DNA of 64,000 nt from Bacteroidia bacterium (GTDB lineage: Bacteria > Bacteroidota > Bacteroidia > B-17B0 > Aurantibacillaceae): positions 124,001-188,000 of the forward strand of contig BPGX01000001.1 in NCBI GenBank assembly GCA_026003255.1. Reading direction: 5' to 3'. Positions 18,638-26,439 of the stretch are shown here, piece by piece. Numbering within the stretch: the stretch's first letter is position 1; each line of letters opens with the position of its first letter. The translations under genes and the position numbers were made by a program. Under the pieces are notes generated by a model. That model saw only the letters and a list, made by a program, of their open reading frames with translations. It was not told the origin of the DNA and did no database searches.

Positions 18638-19916
18638 TTAGTAATGGCATTTACCACATTCTAATCCACCGATTTTTTCAACGGTGAATTTAACATCTTT
18701 TTTACCTTTATATTTTTCTTTTAAATAAGCGTGTAAGCGGTCGTAATAAGGATTGCCAGCTATTTGCACTTCTGTTTCACGATGACAGTTAATACACCAT
18801 TTCATTGTAAGAGGATTTTTTTTGTTCAACAACATCCATTTCTTTCACATTTCCATGGCATTTTTCACATTCTAATTTACCAACTACTACGTGTTGTTGG
18901 TGACTAAAATAAACGTGATCTGGCAGGTTATATACTTTTATCCAACGAATCGGGTTAGCTTTTGAAGGATCATATTTGCCAGTTGAAGGATCGTATCCAG
19001 CAGCGGCGTATATTTTAGCAATTTCTGTTTTTCCAGTAGTAGGTCCTTCCTGAATTCCTTTGTGACAATTCATACAGATGTTGACGGTAGGAATACCAGA
19101 GTGTCTGGATTTTTCAACTCCATTATGGCAATATTGACAGGCAATTTCGTGGTCACCGGCGTGAATTTTGTGAGAGAATTTAATTGGTTGTTCGGGTTTA
19201 TATCCTTTTTGTGTTTTCCAATCGTAGTAAACACCTACTTTCCATAGAGCATCCCAGCAGGATTTCATTCCGATAAATAATACAACAATAGAAGCTACAA
19301 ATACCAGTCGGCTATTTTTTGTCAGCCATTCTTTAATTTCTTCGCCAATTGTTTTAGGTTCATAAATTGGTTTTCCTGTTTTAGCATTGACAACATTTTC
19401 CATTGCGATGCGTACATTGCGTAAAGAAATCCAGAGTACAGCAAGTATAAACAAAACGAGGAAAATTAACAAGTAATTACTTCCTTTGTCTTTTGTTTCT
19501 TCGGTAGTAGTAGTTTGATTAGAAGCGGTTTGTGCTACAGGTGCATTTTTTGCAGCGGGTGGAGGTGCTTTCAGAAAAGCCAAAATATCTTTTACATCAT
19601 TTTCACTTAATTGACCTTCAAAAACGGTCATTGCTGCTTTATTATATTCGTTGTAAATTTTATTAGCATAAGCATCGCCGGATTTTATTAACTTATCATT
19701 ATTCAAAATCCATTTTATTAACCATTCATCGGCGGGCTTAGGCACTCTATCAAATACCCCTTTTAATCCGGGACCAGCTAACCTTTGATCTGTATGCGAT
19801 GAGTGACAAACCGCACAATTTTGTTTGAAGAGTTTGGCTCCATTTTCAGCATTTTGTGCAAAGAAAAATTGACTTGATAAAAAGAAAAGCAAACAAATAA
19901 TACTTTTGAAATTCAT
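18638..19916 (-). CDS. actA: Alternative complex III subunit ActA, multiheme cytochrome c, split by a frameshift
   Basis: The first frame runs 19916-18789 (375 residues). It has a signal peptide, an N-terminal monoheme domain (CAVCH), two hydrophobic segments and then CQYCH, CMNCH and CEKCH. At an A8 tract (minus strand; T8 at 18816-18823) the frame is lost. The expected continuation NPLTMKWCINCHRETEV...CGKCH is in the next frame, ending at 18638. Deleting one A restores an uninterrupted reading EQKNPLTMKWCINC, with six CxxCH motifs in all (one plus the five of typical ActA). The first frame alone lacks the last two hemes. A homopolymer sequencing error, a real mutation, or slippage-based decoding are all possible. 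It is the first gene of the act operon. Confidence 0.85.
18816..18823 (-). other. A8 homopolymer at the actA frameshift point
   Basis: Eight consecutive T on the plus strand (A8 in the actA sense) between the codons for VVEQ and NPLTMK. Seven A would keep the reading frame; eight send it to a stop 14 codons later (after MVY). Confidence 0.9.
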
Positions 19917-20057
19917 AGACCAGATATTTTGAAAGATTGAGTTAGAAGTTGAATAGGGTGCCTGAGATGGCTTTTTTCAAAGCGTTTTTGGGGAAGTTGA
20001 GTTGAAATTTTTACTAAAATATTCCAATGATTGTCCACAAAAATTTTTTAACGGGGG

Positions 20058-20086
20058 CAAATATATTGTATTTAAGTGTTACCAAA
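20058..20086 (-). promoter_or_regulatory. Candidate promoter of the act operon
   Basis: On the minus strand, TTTG (20083-20086), then 17 bp, then TATATTTG (20058-20065), a full match to the Bacteroidota -33/-7 pattern. It leaves a leader of ~140 nt before the actA start. Confidence 0.45.
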
Positions 20087-20342
20087 CAAGAAAAATTTAG
20101 GTTTTTTTAGGATTTTTACTTATTTAAATTAATTCTAAATAATAAATTGATTTATGTCATTTATTTAAGGATAGAAATATGAAGAATTTCAGTTTTCTAT
20201 AAGAAAGAAAATGATATATTCAACGTTTTTTTCTATTTATTTTGCGAATATAACATAAAGTTAATACAAACCCAAATTATCCAATAGAAATTCTATTGAT
20301 GCTAAATACAGTCAAAGAATTAACCCTTTCGCGAGCGCTAAC

Positions 20343-20425
20343 GAAGCAATCTCTTATGTGAATGTACCCATCATTGCAAGGGAATCTCAACTTTCCATTC
20401 ATTCTTATCCTTTCGAGATTGCTTC
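20343..20425. repeat. Inverted repeat in a short GC-richer island
   Basis: GAAGCAATCTC (20343-20353) is repeated inverted as GAGATTGCTTC (20415-20425) with 61 bp between. The word CATTGCAAGGGA lies inside. It resembles the intergenic repeats of the type gagattgcttc...cattgcgagg found dispersed in many bacterial genomes, here decayed. Confidence 0.4.
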
Positions 20426-20593
20426 CAATTCCACTCATTTCTTTATTTTTATAGCGATGTGGAAGGGTCACAATACTAATTAATATTCTCAGAATAAAAA
20501 ATACAACACATAATTTGGTTTAAAAATTTTTATGTCGGACTGAAAATAATTTACCGGACTTTCTGGAAAGGCATCAATAATTAATTAAATCTG

Positions 20594-20601
20594 TATTTTT
20601 G
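20594..20601 (+). promoter_or_regulatory. Candidate -7 promoter element of lipB
   Basis: TATTTTTG, a match to TAnnTTTG, ends 8 nt before the lipB ATG, implying a nearly leaderless message. No clear -33 TTG at the usual distance. Confidence 0.4.
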
Positions 20602-20609
20602 AACCCAAT

Positions 20610-21332
20610 ATGAATAAAAAAGTTGAATACCAACATTTTGGAATAATGGAATACAGTACTTGCTGGCAGTTGCAAGAAAATTTAATGCAAGAAATCATAA
20701 ACATTAAATTAAATAACAGAAATACTGAAAATCCTGTTCCAACACCCAATTATTTGCTTACAGTTGTTCATCCGCACGTGTATACACTAGGAAAAAGTGG
20801 TAAAGAAAACCACTTATTAGTTTCAGAAGATTTTTTGAAAAAAATAAACGCTACTTTTTTCAAAGTTAACAGAGGTGGAGATATTACCTATCACGGCTTT
20901 GGTCAATTGGTGATGTATCCGATTTTAGATTTAGAAAACTTTTTTACGGATATTCACAAATATGTTCGTTATCTGGAAGAAGTGATTATTCGTACACTGA
21001 AAGAATATGGCATTGAAGCCGAACGTAGCAAAGGAGAAACAGGTGTATGGATAGATACGAAATTTCCTGAAAAAGCCCGTAAAATATGTGCTATTGGTGT
21101 ACGGAGCAGCCGATGGGTTACCATGCATGGACTGGCGTTTAATTTAAATGTAGATATAAATTACTTTAATTATATTGTTCCTTGTGGTATTGCTGATAAA
21201 AAAGTAACCTCCTTACATCTTGAATTAGGAAAAAAAGTAGACGAAGAAGATGTAAGAAAAAAGGTAATTAAGAATTTTGAAGAAGTGTTTGAATGTGAGG
21301 TGATTGAAAAAGTAAGTGATTTTATTAAGTAA
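20610..21332 (+). CDS. lipB: Lipoyl(octanoyl) transferase
   Basis: 240 residues. LipB transfers octanoyl groups from octanoyl-ACP to lipoyl domains of the 2-oxoacid dehydrogenases and GcvH. The motifs are intact: VVHPHVYTLGKSG, RGGDITYHGFGQLVMYPI, KICAIGVRSSRWVTMHGLAFNLN (catalytic Lys region), and VPCGIADKKVTS with the acyl-accepting Cys. The length is normal. It is monocistronic, divergent from the act operon and convergent with the T9SS substrate cluster. Confidence 0.96.
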   Translation: MNKKVEYQHFGIMEYSTCWQLQENLMQEIINIKLNNRNTENPVPTPNYLLTVVHPHVYTLGKSGKENHLLVSEDFLKKINATFFKVNRGGDITYHGFGQLVMYPILDLENFFTDIHKYVRYLEEVIIRTLKEYGIEAERSKGETGVWIDTKFPEKARKICAIGVRSSRWVTMHGLAFNLNVDINYFNYIVPCGIADKKVTSLHLELGKKVDEEDVRKKVIKNFEEVFECEVIEKVSDFIK

Positions 21333-21399
21333 CTAATTAATTTTATTCATTGATAATGATTATTATACGGTATTTTTGATATCTAAAACTTGTATTTAC

Positions 21400-22240
21400 T
21401 CACCTCAACAACGTCAAATACCCCTTCCATTCTCTTTCTTTTTCATTCCAGTCATAACGAATGATGTAGTAATAAGTGCCAGTAGTACATTCTTCTTCTA
21501 AAACCTCTAACTTCACATTCCGGCAATGTTTCCCATCCCACTTAAAATCCCACTTATCACTCTCATAAACCTTCAAACCCCAACGATCATATATCTCTAC
21601 CTTGAAATCTTTTATCCCAACAGGTACCTCTTTCCAAACTATATGCCAACTATCATTTATCCCATCTCCATTCGGCGTAAATACATTCGGTAGTTCCATC
21701 ACTTCTTCACAAAGCACTACTCTTAACCGCAATGTATCTCTGCTTACCGAATCACAAAATGTCTGGGTCAATACATACATTAAGGTAGTATCATTTTCTA
21801 ATGGTAAAATATCCGTTTGAGAACAAGCAGTACAGCTCAAATAATCTGAAGGTGCCCAATTATATGTAGTAAAGGGATAATCTTCTTCTGCTACTCCAAT
21901 TTTTGAATACATAGACCAGCAAATACTGGTGTCATTACCGGCATTGGCGGGGGAAGGATATGGCACTACACGAATAGTAACGGTATCATAAGAGACAAAT
22001 GAGCACAATTGTTTTTTAAGAATGTAGGTTGTTGTAACCGATGGAGATGCAATAGGATTGGGACAATTGGAACAGGAGAGAGAAACAGCAGGTGTCCATT
22101 CGTATTGAGCGCTATCGGGTATATTAGCACCAATTAAAAGTGTAGAATTCGGACATATTGTGGTATCTTTTATACATCTTGCAGAACCACTGTAGTAACC
22201 TCTGTCATACAATGATAAATCATCTATAAAGTAGTAGGCA
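21400..22240 (-). repeat. Direct repeat block (3' half of paralogue 1)
   Basis: About 840 bp aligned to 23101-23941 without indels (constant offset 1701) and to 24756-25596 (offset 1655), with few substitutions. It encodes the second half of each T9SS type B paralogue. Confidence 0.85.
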
Positions 22241-23073
22241 CCGCCAAATCCAGTTGAATATATACATCTGCTATTGTATTCGTTACAATGAAAATTTACT
22301 GTGTCATAACTCACTTTAATCCCCTTTGTAGAGTAAATGTTTCTAAAGTTACCTATACAAACATATTTCTCACCACCTTGTGCTATAAAACATCCATTCA
22401 TTTTCACCCAATTCAATGTATCTGTCATGTATTGTGTACTATCCCATACAACTTGAGAAGGATAATTATATGGAAAATAGTAGGGGAAACTATCTACATG
22501 ATTCATAAGAAAAAGCGTTCTACTTACCTGGTATGGAAGAAAGTATGCCTGTAATTGATTTGACCCATAATTGCAACTATTTGCCGAACTCCAAAATAGT
22601 GTAAACTCGTAAACATGATTTTTCTGTAATGGTGAAACAAGATTGCCAATTATAGATTCAGACAAATACTTATACTGAAATTGAGGGTTAACATATTGAA
22701 AAAAAGATGTGTCAACAAAGAGGTAAATCCCTACATAAAAATATCCATCTTTAGCGGATTGATAACCAATAATATTTTTAGGTATTCCAAATGGAGAGTA
22801 AATAGGGTTCGAACAAAATGTATAAGGAGAATTTTCATAAGAAAACGAAGAATAATAGTCTGGAGTTCCTATACCATCCCAGTTTTCACAACAATGCAAA
22901 CAACACAATGTAGAAGAAGTAGGAATGTTGGTTGACAAAGGTACACATTCATGTTCCTCAAAACTTGGATTCACAATCAAATTTGTCTGAGCAAAAGAAC
23001 TTACCCATAAAAATCCCAACACTATAATATTTCTAATTATCCCCTCAACAATTATTTTGTACAATCCTTTCAT
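21400..23073 (-). CDS. Secreted T9SS type B substrate, tandem paralogue 1
   Basis: 557 residues. Signal peptide MKGLYKIIVEGIIRNIIVLG...SSFAQ, then the NLIVNPSFEEHECVP opening common in secreted Bacteroidota proteins. A ~260-residue cysteine-containing module follows, which may bind a surface ligand, then two PKD/Ig-like stretches (DTTICPNSTLLIGANIP and DTSICWSMYSKIGV). The gliding-associated type B C-terminal domain closes it (LPNVFTPNGDGINDSWHIVW, IYDRWGLKVYES, WDGKH, GTYYYIIRYDW). Known role of that domain: secretion by T9SS and surface attachment. The last ~280 residues are almost identical to those of the two genes before it in the row. The ligand is unknown. Confidence 0.85.
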   Translation of the reverse strand: MKGLYKIIVEGIIRNIIVLGFLWVSSFAQTNLIVNPSFEEHECVPLSTNIPTSSTLCCLHCCENWDGIGTPDYYSSFSYENSPYTFCSNPIYSPFGIPKNIIGYQSAKDGYFYVGIYLFVDTSFFQYVNPQFQYKYLSESIIGNLVSPLQKNHVYEFTLFWSSANSCNYGSNQLQAYFLPYQVSRTLFLMNHVDSFPYYFPYNYPSQVVWDSTQYMTDTLNWVKMNGCFIAQGGEKYVCIGNFRNIYSTKGIKVSYDTVNFHCNEYNSRCIYSTGFGGAYYFIDDLSLYDRGYYSGSARCIKDTTICPNSTLLIGANIPDSAQYEWTPAVSLSCSNCPNPIASPSVTTTYILKKQLCSFVSYDTVTIRVVPYPSPANAGNDTSICWSMYSKIGVAEEDYPFTTYNWAPSDYLSCTACSQTDILPLENDTTLMYVLTQTFCDSVSRDTLRLRVVLCEEVMELPNVFTPNGDGINDSWHIVWKEVPVGIKDFKVEIYDRWGLKVYESDKWDFKWDGKHCRNVKLEVLEEECTTGTYYYIIRYDWNEKEREWKGYLTLLR

Positions 23074-23099
23074 TTTCTCTATAATTTGCTTTAACCTTC
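22943..23099 (-). repeat. Direct repeat block (5' end and leader of paralogue 1)
   Basis: Signal-peptide coding region plus upstream spacer, nearly identical to 24587-24754 upstream of and in paralogue 2. The two copies differ in the spacer by one extra 11-bp unit in the second. Confidence 0.8.
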
Positions 23100-23100
23100 C

Positions 23101-23941
23101 TCACCTCAACAATGTCAAATACCCCTTCCATTCTCTTTCTTTTCCATTCCAGTCATATTGAATGATGTAGTAATAAGTGCCAGTGGTACATTCTTCTTCT
23201 AAAACCTCTAACTTCACATTCCGGCAATGTTTCCCATCCCACTTAAAATCCCATCTATCACTCTCATAAACCTTCAAACCCCAACGATCATATATCTCTA
23301 CCTTAAAATCTTTTATTCCTATTGGTATCTCTTTCCAAACTATATGCCAACTATCATTTATCCCATCTCCATTCGGCGTAAATACATTCGGTAGTTCCAT
23401 CACTTCTTCACAAAGCACTACTCTTAACCGCAATGTATCTCTGCTTACCGAATCACAAAATGTCTGGGTCAATACATACATTAAGGTAGTATCATTTTCT
23501 AATGGTAAAATATCCGTTTGAGAACAAGCAGTACAGCTCAAATAATCTGAAGGTGCCCAATTATATGTAGTAAAGGGATAATCTTCTTCTGCTACTCCAA
23601 TTTTTGAATACATAGACCAGCAAATACTGGTGTCATTACCGGCATTGGCGGGGGAAGGATATGGCACTACACGAATAGTAACGGTATCATAAGAGATAAA
23701 TGAGCACAATTGTTTTTTAAGAATGTAGGTTGTTGTAACCGATGGAGATGCAATAGGATTGGGACAATTGGAACAGGAGAGAGAAACAGCAGGTGTCCAT
23801 TCGTATTGAGCGCTATCGGGTATATTAGCACCAATTAAAAGTGTAGAATTCGGACATATTGTGGTATCTTTTATACATCTTGCAGAACCACTGTAGTAAC
23901 CTCTGTCATATAATGATAAATCATCCATAAAGTAGTAGGCA
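23101..23941 (-). repeat. Direct repeat block (3' half of paralogue 2)
   Basis: The second copy of the ~840-bp block, nearly identical to 21400-22240. Divergence begins abruptly after 23941, where the variable module starts. Confidence 0.85.
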
Positions 23942-24717
23942 TAAAACAAATTATCTTCGTTGCAAGATGATCTGCAATAAAACGTATTATCACCCATCAT
24001 TTGAATAAAGGTTGTTGGATTGGATCTCCTAAACTTGCCAATGTTGATATGTTTTTCACCACCTTGTGCTATAAAACAACCGCTCATTTTCACCCAATTC
24101 AATGTATCTGTCATGTATTGTGTACTGTCCCATGATACTTGTGAAGGATAATTATATGGAAAAAAATATGGAATACTGTCCAGATGGTAAGTCCATTGAA
24201 CCTCGTAAGGTGTAAAATATACTTGTAATTGGTTTGAAGCAGAATGACAGCCATTGGCTAAACTCCAGTATAGTGTAAATTCATATACATGATTGGGTAA
24301 TAAAGGAGAAACTAATTTACCTTTAATAGCTTCTGTATAAAATCCGTTTAATTGAGGGAAAGCTATCGTATCTACAAATAAAAGCATGCCCACATAAAAA
24401 TTTCCATCTTTAGAAGGTTGATAACCCATAATATTTTGTGGCACATTTACAGATAAAGTAGGAAATATACAACCTGTGTAAAAGGGAGAAAAAGAAGAGA
24501 AATAATCTGGAGTAACGAATAATGGTTCCCAATTCTCACAACAATTAAAATTCAGAAGAGAAGGACTTATATTCATTGTCTGAGGCACACATTCATGTTC
24601 CTCAAAACTTGGATTCACAATCAAATTTGTCTGAGCAAAAGAACTTACCCATAAAAATCCCAACACTATAATATTTCTAATTATCCCCTCAACAATTATT
24701 TTGTACAATCCTTTCAT
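23101..24717 (-). CDS. Secreted T9SS type B substrate, tandem paralogue 2
   Basis: 538 residues from the ATG at 24717, which gives the same signal peptide as paralogue 1. An ATG at 24786 in frame lies inside paralogue 3's 3' end and is rejected. Layout as in paralogue 1: NPSFEEHECVP opening, variable module (VTPDYFSSFSPFYTG..., LNGFYTEAIKGKLVSPLLPNHVYEFTLYW), two PKD-like stretches and a type B sorting domain. Its variable module differs most from the other two, lacking the YSTKGI...YNSRC segment and having QMMGDNTFYCRSSCNED in its place. It lies 27 bp before paralogue 1. Confidence 0.85.
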   Translation of the reverse strand: MKGLYKIIVEGIIRNIIVLGFLWVSSFAQTNLIVNPSFEEHECVPQTMNISPSLLNFNCCENWEPLFVTPDYFSSFSPFYTGCIFPTLSVNVPQNIMGYQPSKDGNFYVGMLLFVDTIAFPQLNGFYTEAIKGKLVSPLLPNHVYEFTLYWSLANGCHSASNQLQVYFTPYEVQWTYHLDSIPYFFPYNYPSQVSWDSTQYMTDTLNWVKMSGCFIAQGGEKHINIGKFRRSNPTTFIQMMGDNTFYCRSSCNEDNLFYAYYFMDDLSLYDRGYYSGSARCIKDTTICPNSTLLIGANIPDSAQYEWTPAVSLSCSNCPNPIASPSVTTTYILKKQLCSFISYDTVTIRVVPYPSPANAGNDTSICWSMYSKIGVAEEDYPFTTYNWAPSDYLSCTACSQTDILPLENDTTLMYVLTQTFCDSVSRDTLRLRVVLCEEVMELPNVFTPNGDGINDSWHIVWKEIPIGIKDFKVEIYDRWGLKVYESDRWDFKWDGKHCRNVKLEVLEEECTTGTYYYIIQYDWNGKEREWKGYLTLLR

Positions 24718-24754
24718 TTTCTCTATAATTTCTCTATAATTTGCTTTAACCTTC
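24587..24754 (-). repeat. Direct repeat block (5' end and leader of paralogue 2)
   Basis: The partner of 22943-23099. Within the spacer the 11-mer CTCTATAATTT is tandemly doubled at 24721-24742, but single in front of paralogue 1. Confidence 0.8.
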
Positions 24755-24755
24755 C

Positions 24756-25596
24756 TCACCTCAACAATGTCAAATACCCCTTCCATTCTCTTTCTTTTTC
24801 ATTCCAGTCATAACGAATGATGTAGTAATAAGTGCCAGTAGTACATTCCTCTTCTAAAACCTTTAACTTCACATTCCGGCAATGTTTCCCATCCCACTTG
24901 AAATCCCATCTATCACTCTCATATACCTTTAACCCCCAACGATCATATATCTCTACCTTGAAATCTTTTATCCCCACGGGAACTTCTTTCCAAACAATAT
25001 GCCAACTATCGTTTACACCATCTTCATTCGGCGTAAATACATTCGGTAGTTCCATCACCTCTTCACAAAGCACTACCCTTAACCGCAATGTATCTCTGCT
25101 TACCGAATCACAAAATGTCTGGGTCAATACATAAACCAAAATCGTATCATTTTCTAATGGTAAAATATCCGTTTGAGAACAAGCAGTACAGCTCAAATAA
25201 TCTGAAGGCGCCCAATTATATGTAGTAAAGGGATAATCTTCTTCTGCTACTCCAATTTTTGAATACATAGACCAGCAAATACTGGTGTCATTTCCGGCAT
25301 TGGCGGGGGAAGGATATGGCACTACACGAATAGTAACGGTATCATAAGAGACAAATGAGCACAATTGTTTTTTAAGAATGTAGGTTGTTGTAACCGATGG
25401 AGATGCAACAGGATTGGGACAATTGGAACAGGAGAGAGAAACAGCAGGTGTCCATTCGTATTGAGCGCTATCGGGGATATTAGCGCCAATCATAAGAGTT
25501 GAGTTGGGGCAAATGGTAGTATCATTGATGCATCTTGCAGAACCACTATAATAGCCCCTGTCATACAAAGATAAATCGTCAATATAATAATAGGCA
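24756..25596 (-). repeat. Direct repeat block (3' half of paralogue 3)
   Basis: The third copy of the ~840-bp block, colinear with the other two. It is slightly more diverged, most visibly in its last ~120 bp. Confidence 0.8.
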
Positions 25597-26435
25597 CCGC
25601 CAAAAACATTTACAGATACACACCGACTATTGTATTCATCGCACTTAAAATTAATAGAATCATAATTCACAGTAATACCCTTTGTGGAATAAATATTTCT
25701 GAAATTTCCTATTGCTACATACTTTTCTCCACCTTGTGCAATAAAACAGCCATTCAGTTTTACCCAATTTAAAGTATCTGTCATAAATTTTGTACTGTCC
25801 CAAGCAACCTGAGATGGATAATCATACGGAAAATAATATGGAAAGCTGTCGTTACGAAAAGTAGTATTAGTATAGAAAATCGTGTATCCTACCCTATATG
25901 GTAAAAAATACGCTTGTAATTGATTGGATGCTCTATTACAAGTATTTGCTGAACTCCAATATAATGTAAACTCGTATATGTGGTTCTTCTGTAATGGTGA
26001 TACAAGTTTTCCAATCATCGATTCTGCCATATACAGGGGTTTAACAGATTGGGGTGGAAAAAATTGAAAGATACTTGTGTCAATATACATATAACCACCC
26101 ACATAAAAATTTCCATCTTTAGCTAGTTGATAACCAAGAATATTTTTGGGGATGCCTAAAGGCGTATGATTATTAGCACTACAATAAGGTATAGTATCAT
26201 AGGAATAAGTAGAAAAGTAATCCATAGGCGCAATTATATCCCAATCCTTACAACAATTCAAACAACATGGCAAAGTATTAGGTGTGTTTTTTATTGTAGG
26301 TATACAAACATGCTCCTCAAAACTTGGATTTACAATTAAATTAATTTGAGCTTTGAACATCAAAAAAGAGAGCAGAGAGAGCAAACAAATTTTAATCTCT
26401 CTACTCTCAATTATTTTAATAGAACCTTTAATCAT
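24756..26435 (-). CDS. Secreted T9SS type B substrate, tandem paralogue 3
   Basis: 559 residues. It has a different signal peptide (IKICLLSLLSFLMFKAQ) but the same NLIVNPSFEEHVCIP opening, variable module, two PKD-like stretches and type B sorting domain. Its variable module is close to that of paralogue 1 (IYSTKGITVNYDSINFKCDEYNSRC). It lies 4 bp after the beta-helix gene, so it is probably in one transcript with that gene and with paralogues 2 and 1. The role is inferred as surface adhesin or binding protein. Confidence 0.85.
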   Translation of the reverse strand: MIKGSIKIIESREIKICLLSLLSFLMFKAQINLIVNPSFEEHVCIPTIKNTPNTLPCCLNCCKDWDIIAPMDYFSTYSYDTIPYCSANNHTPLGIPKNILGYQLAKDGNFYVGGYMYIDTSIFQFFPPQSVKPLYMAESMIGKLVSPLQKNHIYEFTLYWSSANTCNRASNQLQAYFLPYRVGYTIFYTNTTFRNDSFPYYFPYDYPSQVAWDSTKFMTDTLNWVKLNGCFIAQGGEKYVAIGNFRNIYSTKGITVNYDSINFKCDEYNSRCVSVNVFGGAYYYIDDLSLYDRGYYSGSARCINDTTICPNSTLMIGANIPDSAQYEWTPAVSLSCSNCPNPVASPSVTTTYILKKQLCSFVSYDTVTIRVVPYPSPANAGNDTSICWSMYSKIGVAEEDYPFTTYNWAPSDYLSCTACSQTDILPLENDTILVYVLTQTFCDSVSRDTLRLRVVLCEEVMELPNVFTPNEDGVNDSWHIVWKEVPVGIKDFKVEIYDRWGLKVYESDRWDFKWDGKHCRNVKLKVLEEECTTGTYYYIIRYDWNEKEREWKGYLTLLR

Positions 26436-26439
26436 ACCA

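Larger units (their letters stand above)
19917..20609. other. Spacer between actA and lipB (about 690 bp)
   Basis: AT-rich, no convincing gene. It holds a candidate promoter for the act operon (20058-20086, minus strand), a -7 element for lipB (20594-20601), and a short GC-richer island (~20325-20465) with an 11-bp inverted repeat. The 64-codon minus-strand reading frame at 20277-20471 falls in that island and shows no protein-like composition. Confidence 0.6.

Noticed and set aside
18638-18835. Separate small diheme cytochrome gene
   Set aside because: It is the displaced 3' part of actA: the reading continues actA without a gap once one A is removed from the A8 tract.
20277-20471. 64-codon ORF in the actA-lipB spacer
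   Set aside because: It lies in an inverted-repeat island, has no recognisable protein pattern and no start context.
24718-24786. N-terminal extension of T9SS paralogue 2
   Set aside because: It lies partly in the 3' end of paralogue 3 and would place 23 residues before a good signal peptide; ATG 24717 matches the start of paralogue 1.
21400-26435. CRISPR array or insertion-sequence duplication as explanation of the repeats
   Set aside because: The repeats are coding, ~840 bp, colinear and in frame, with no transposase and no short spacer units.
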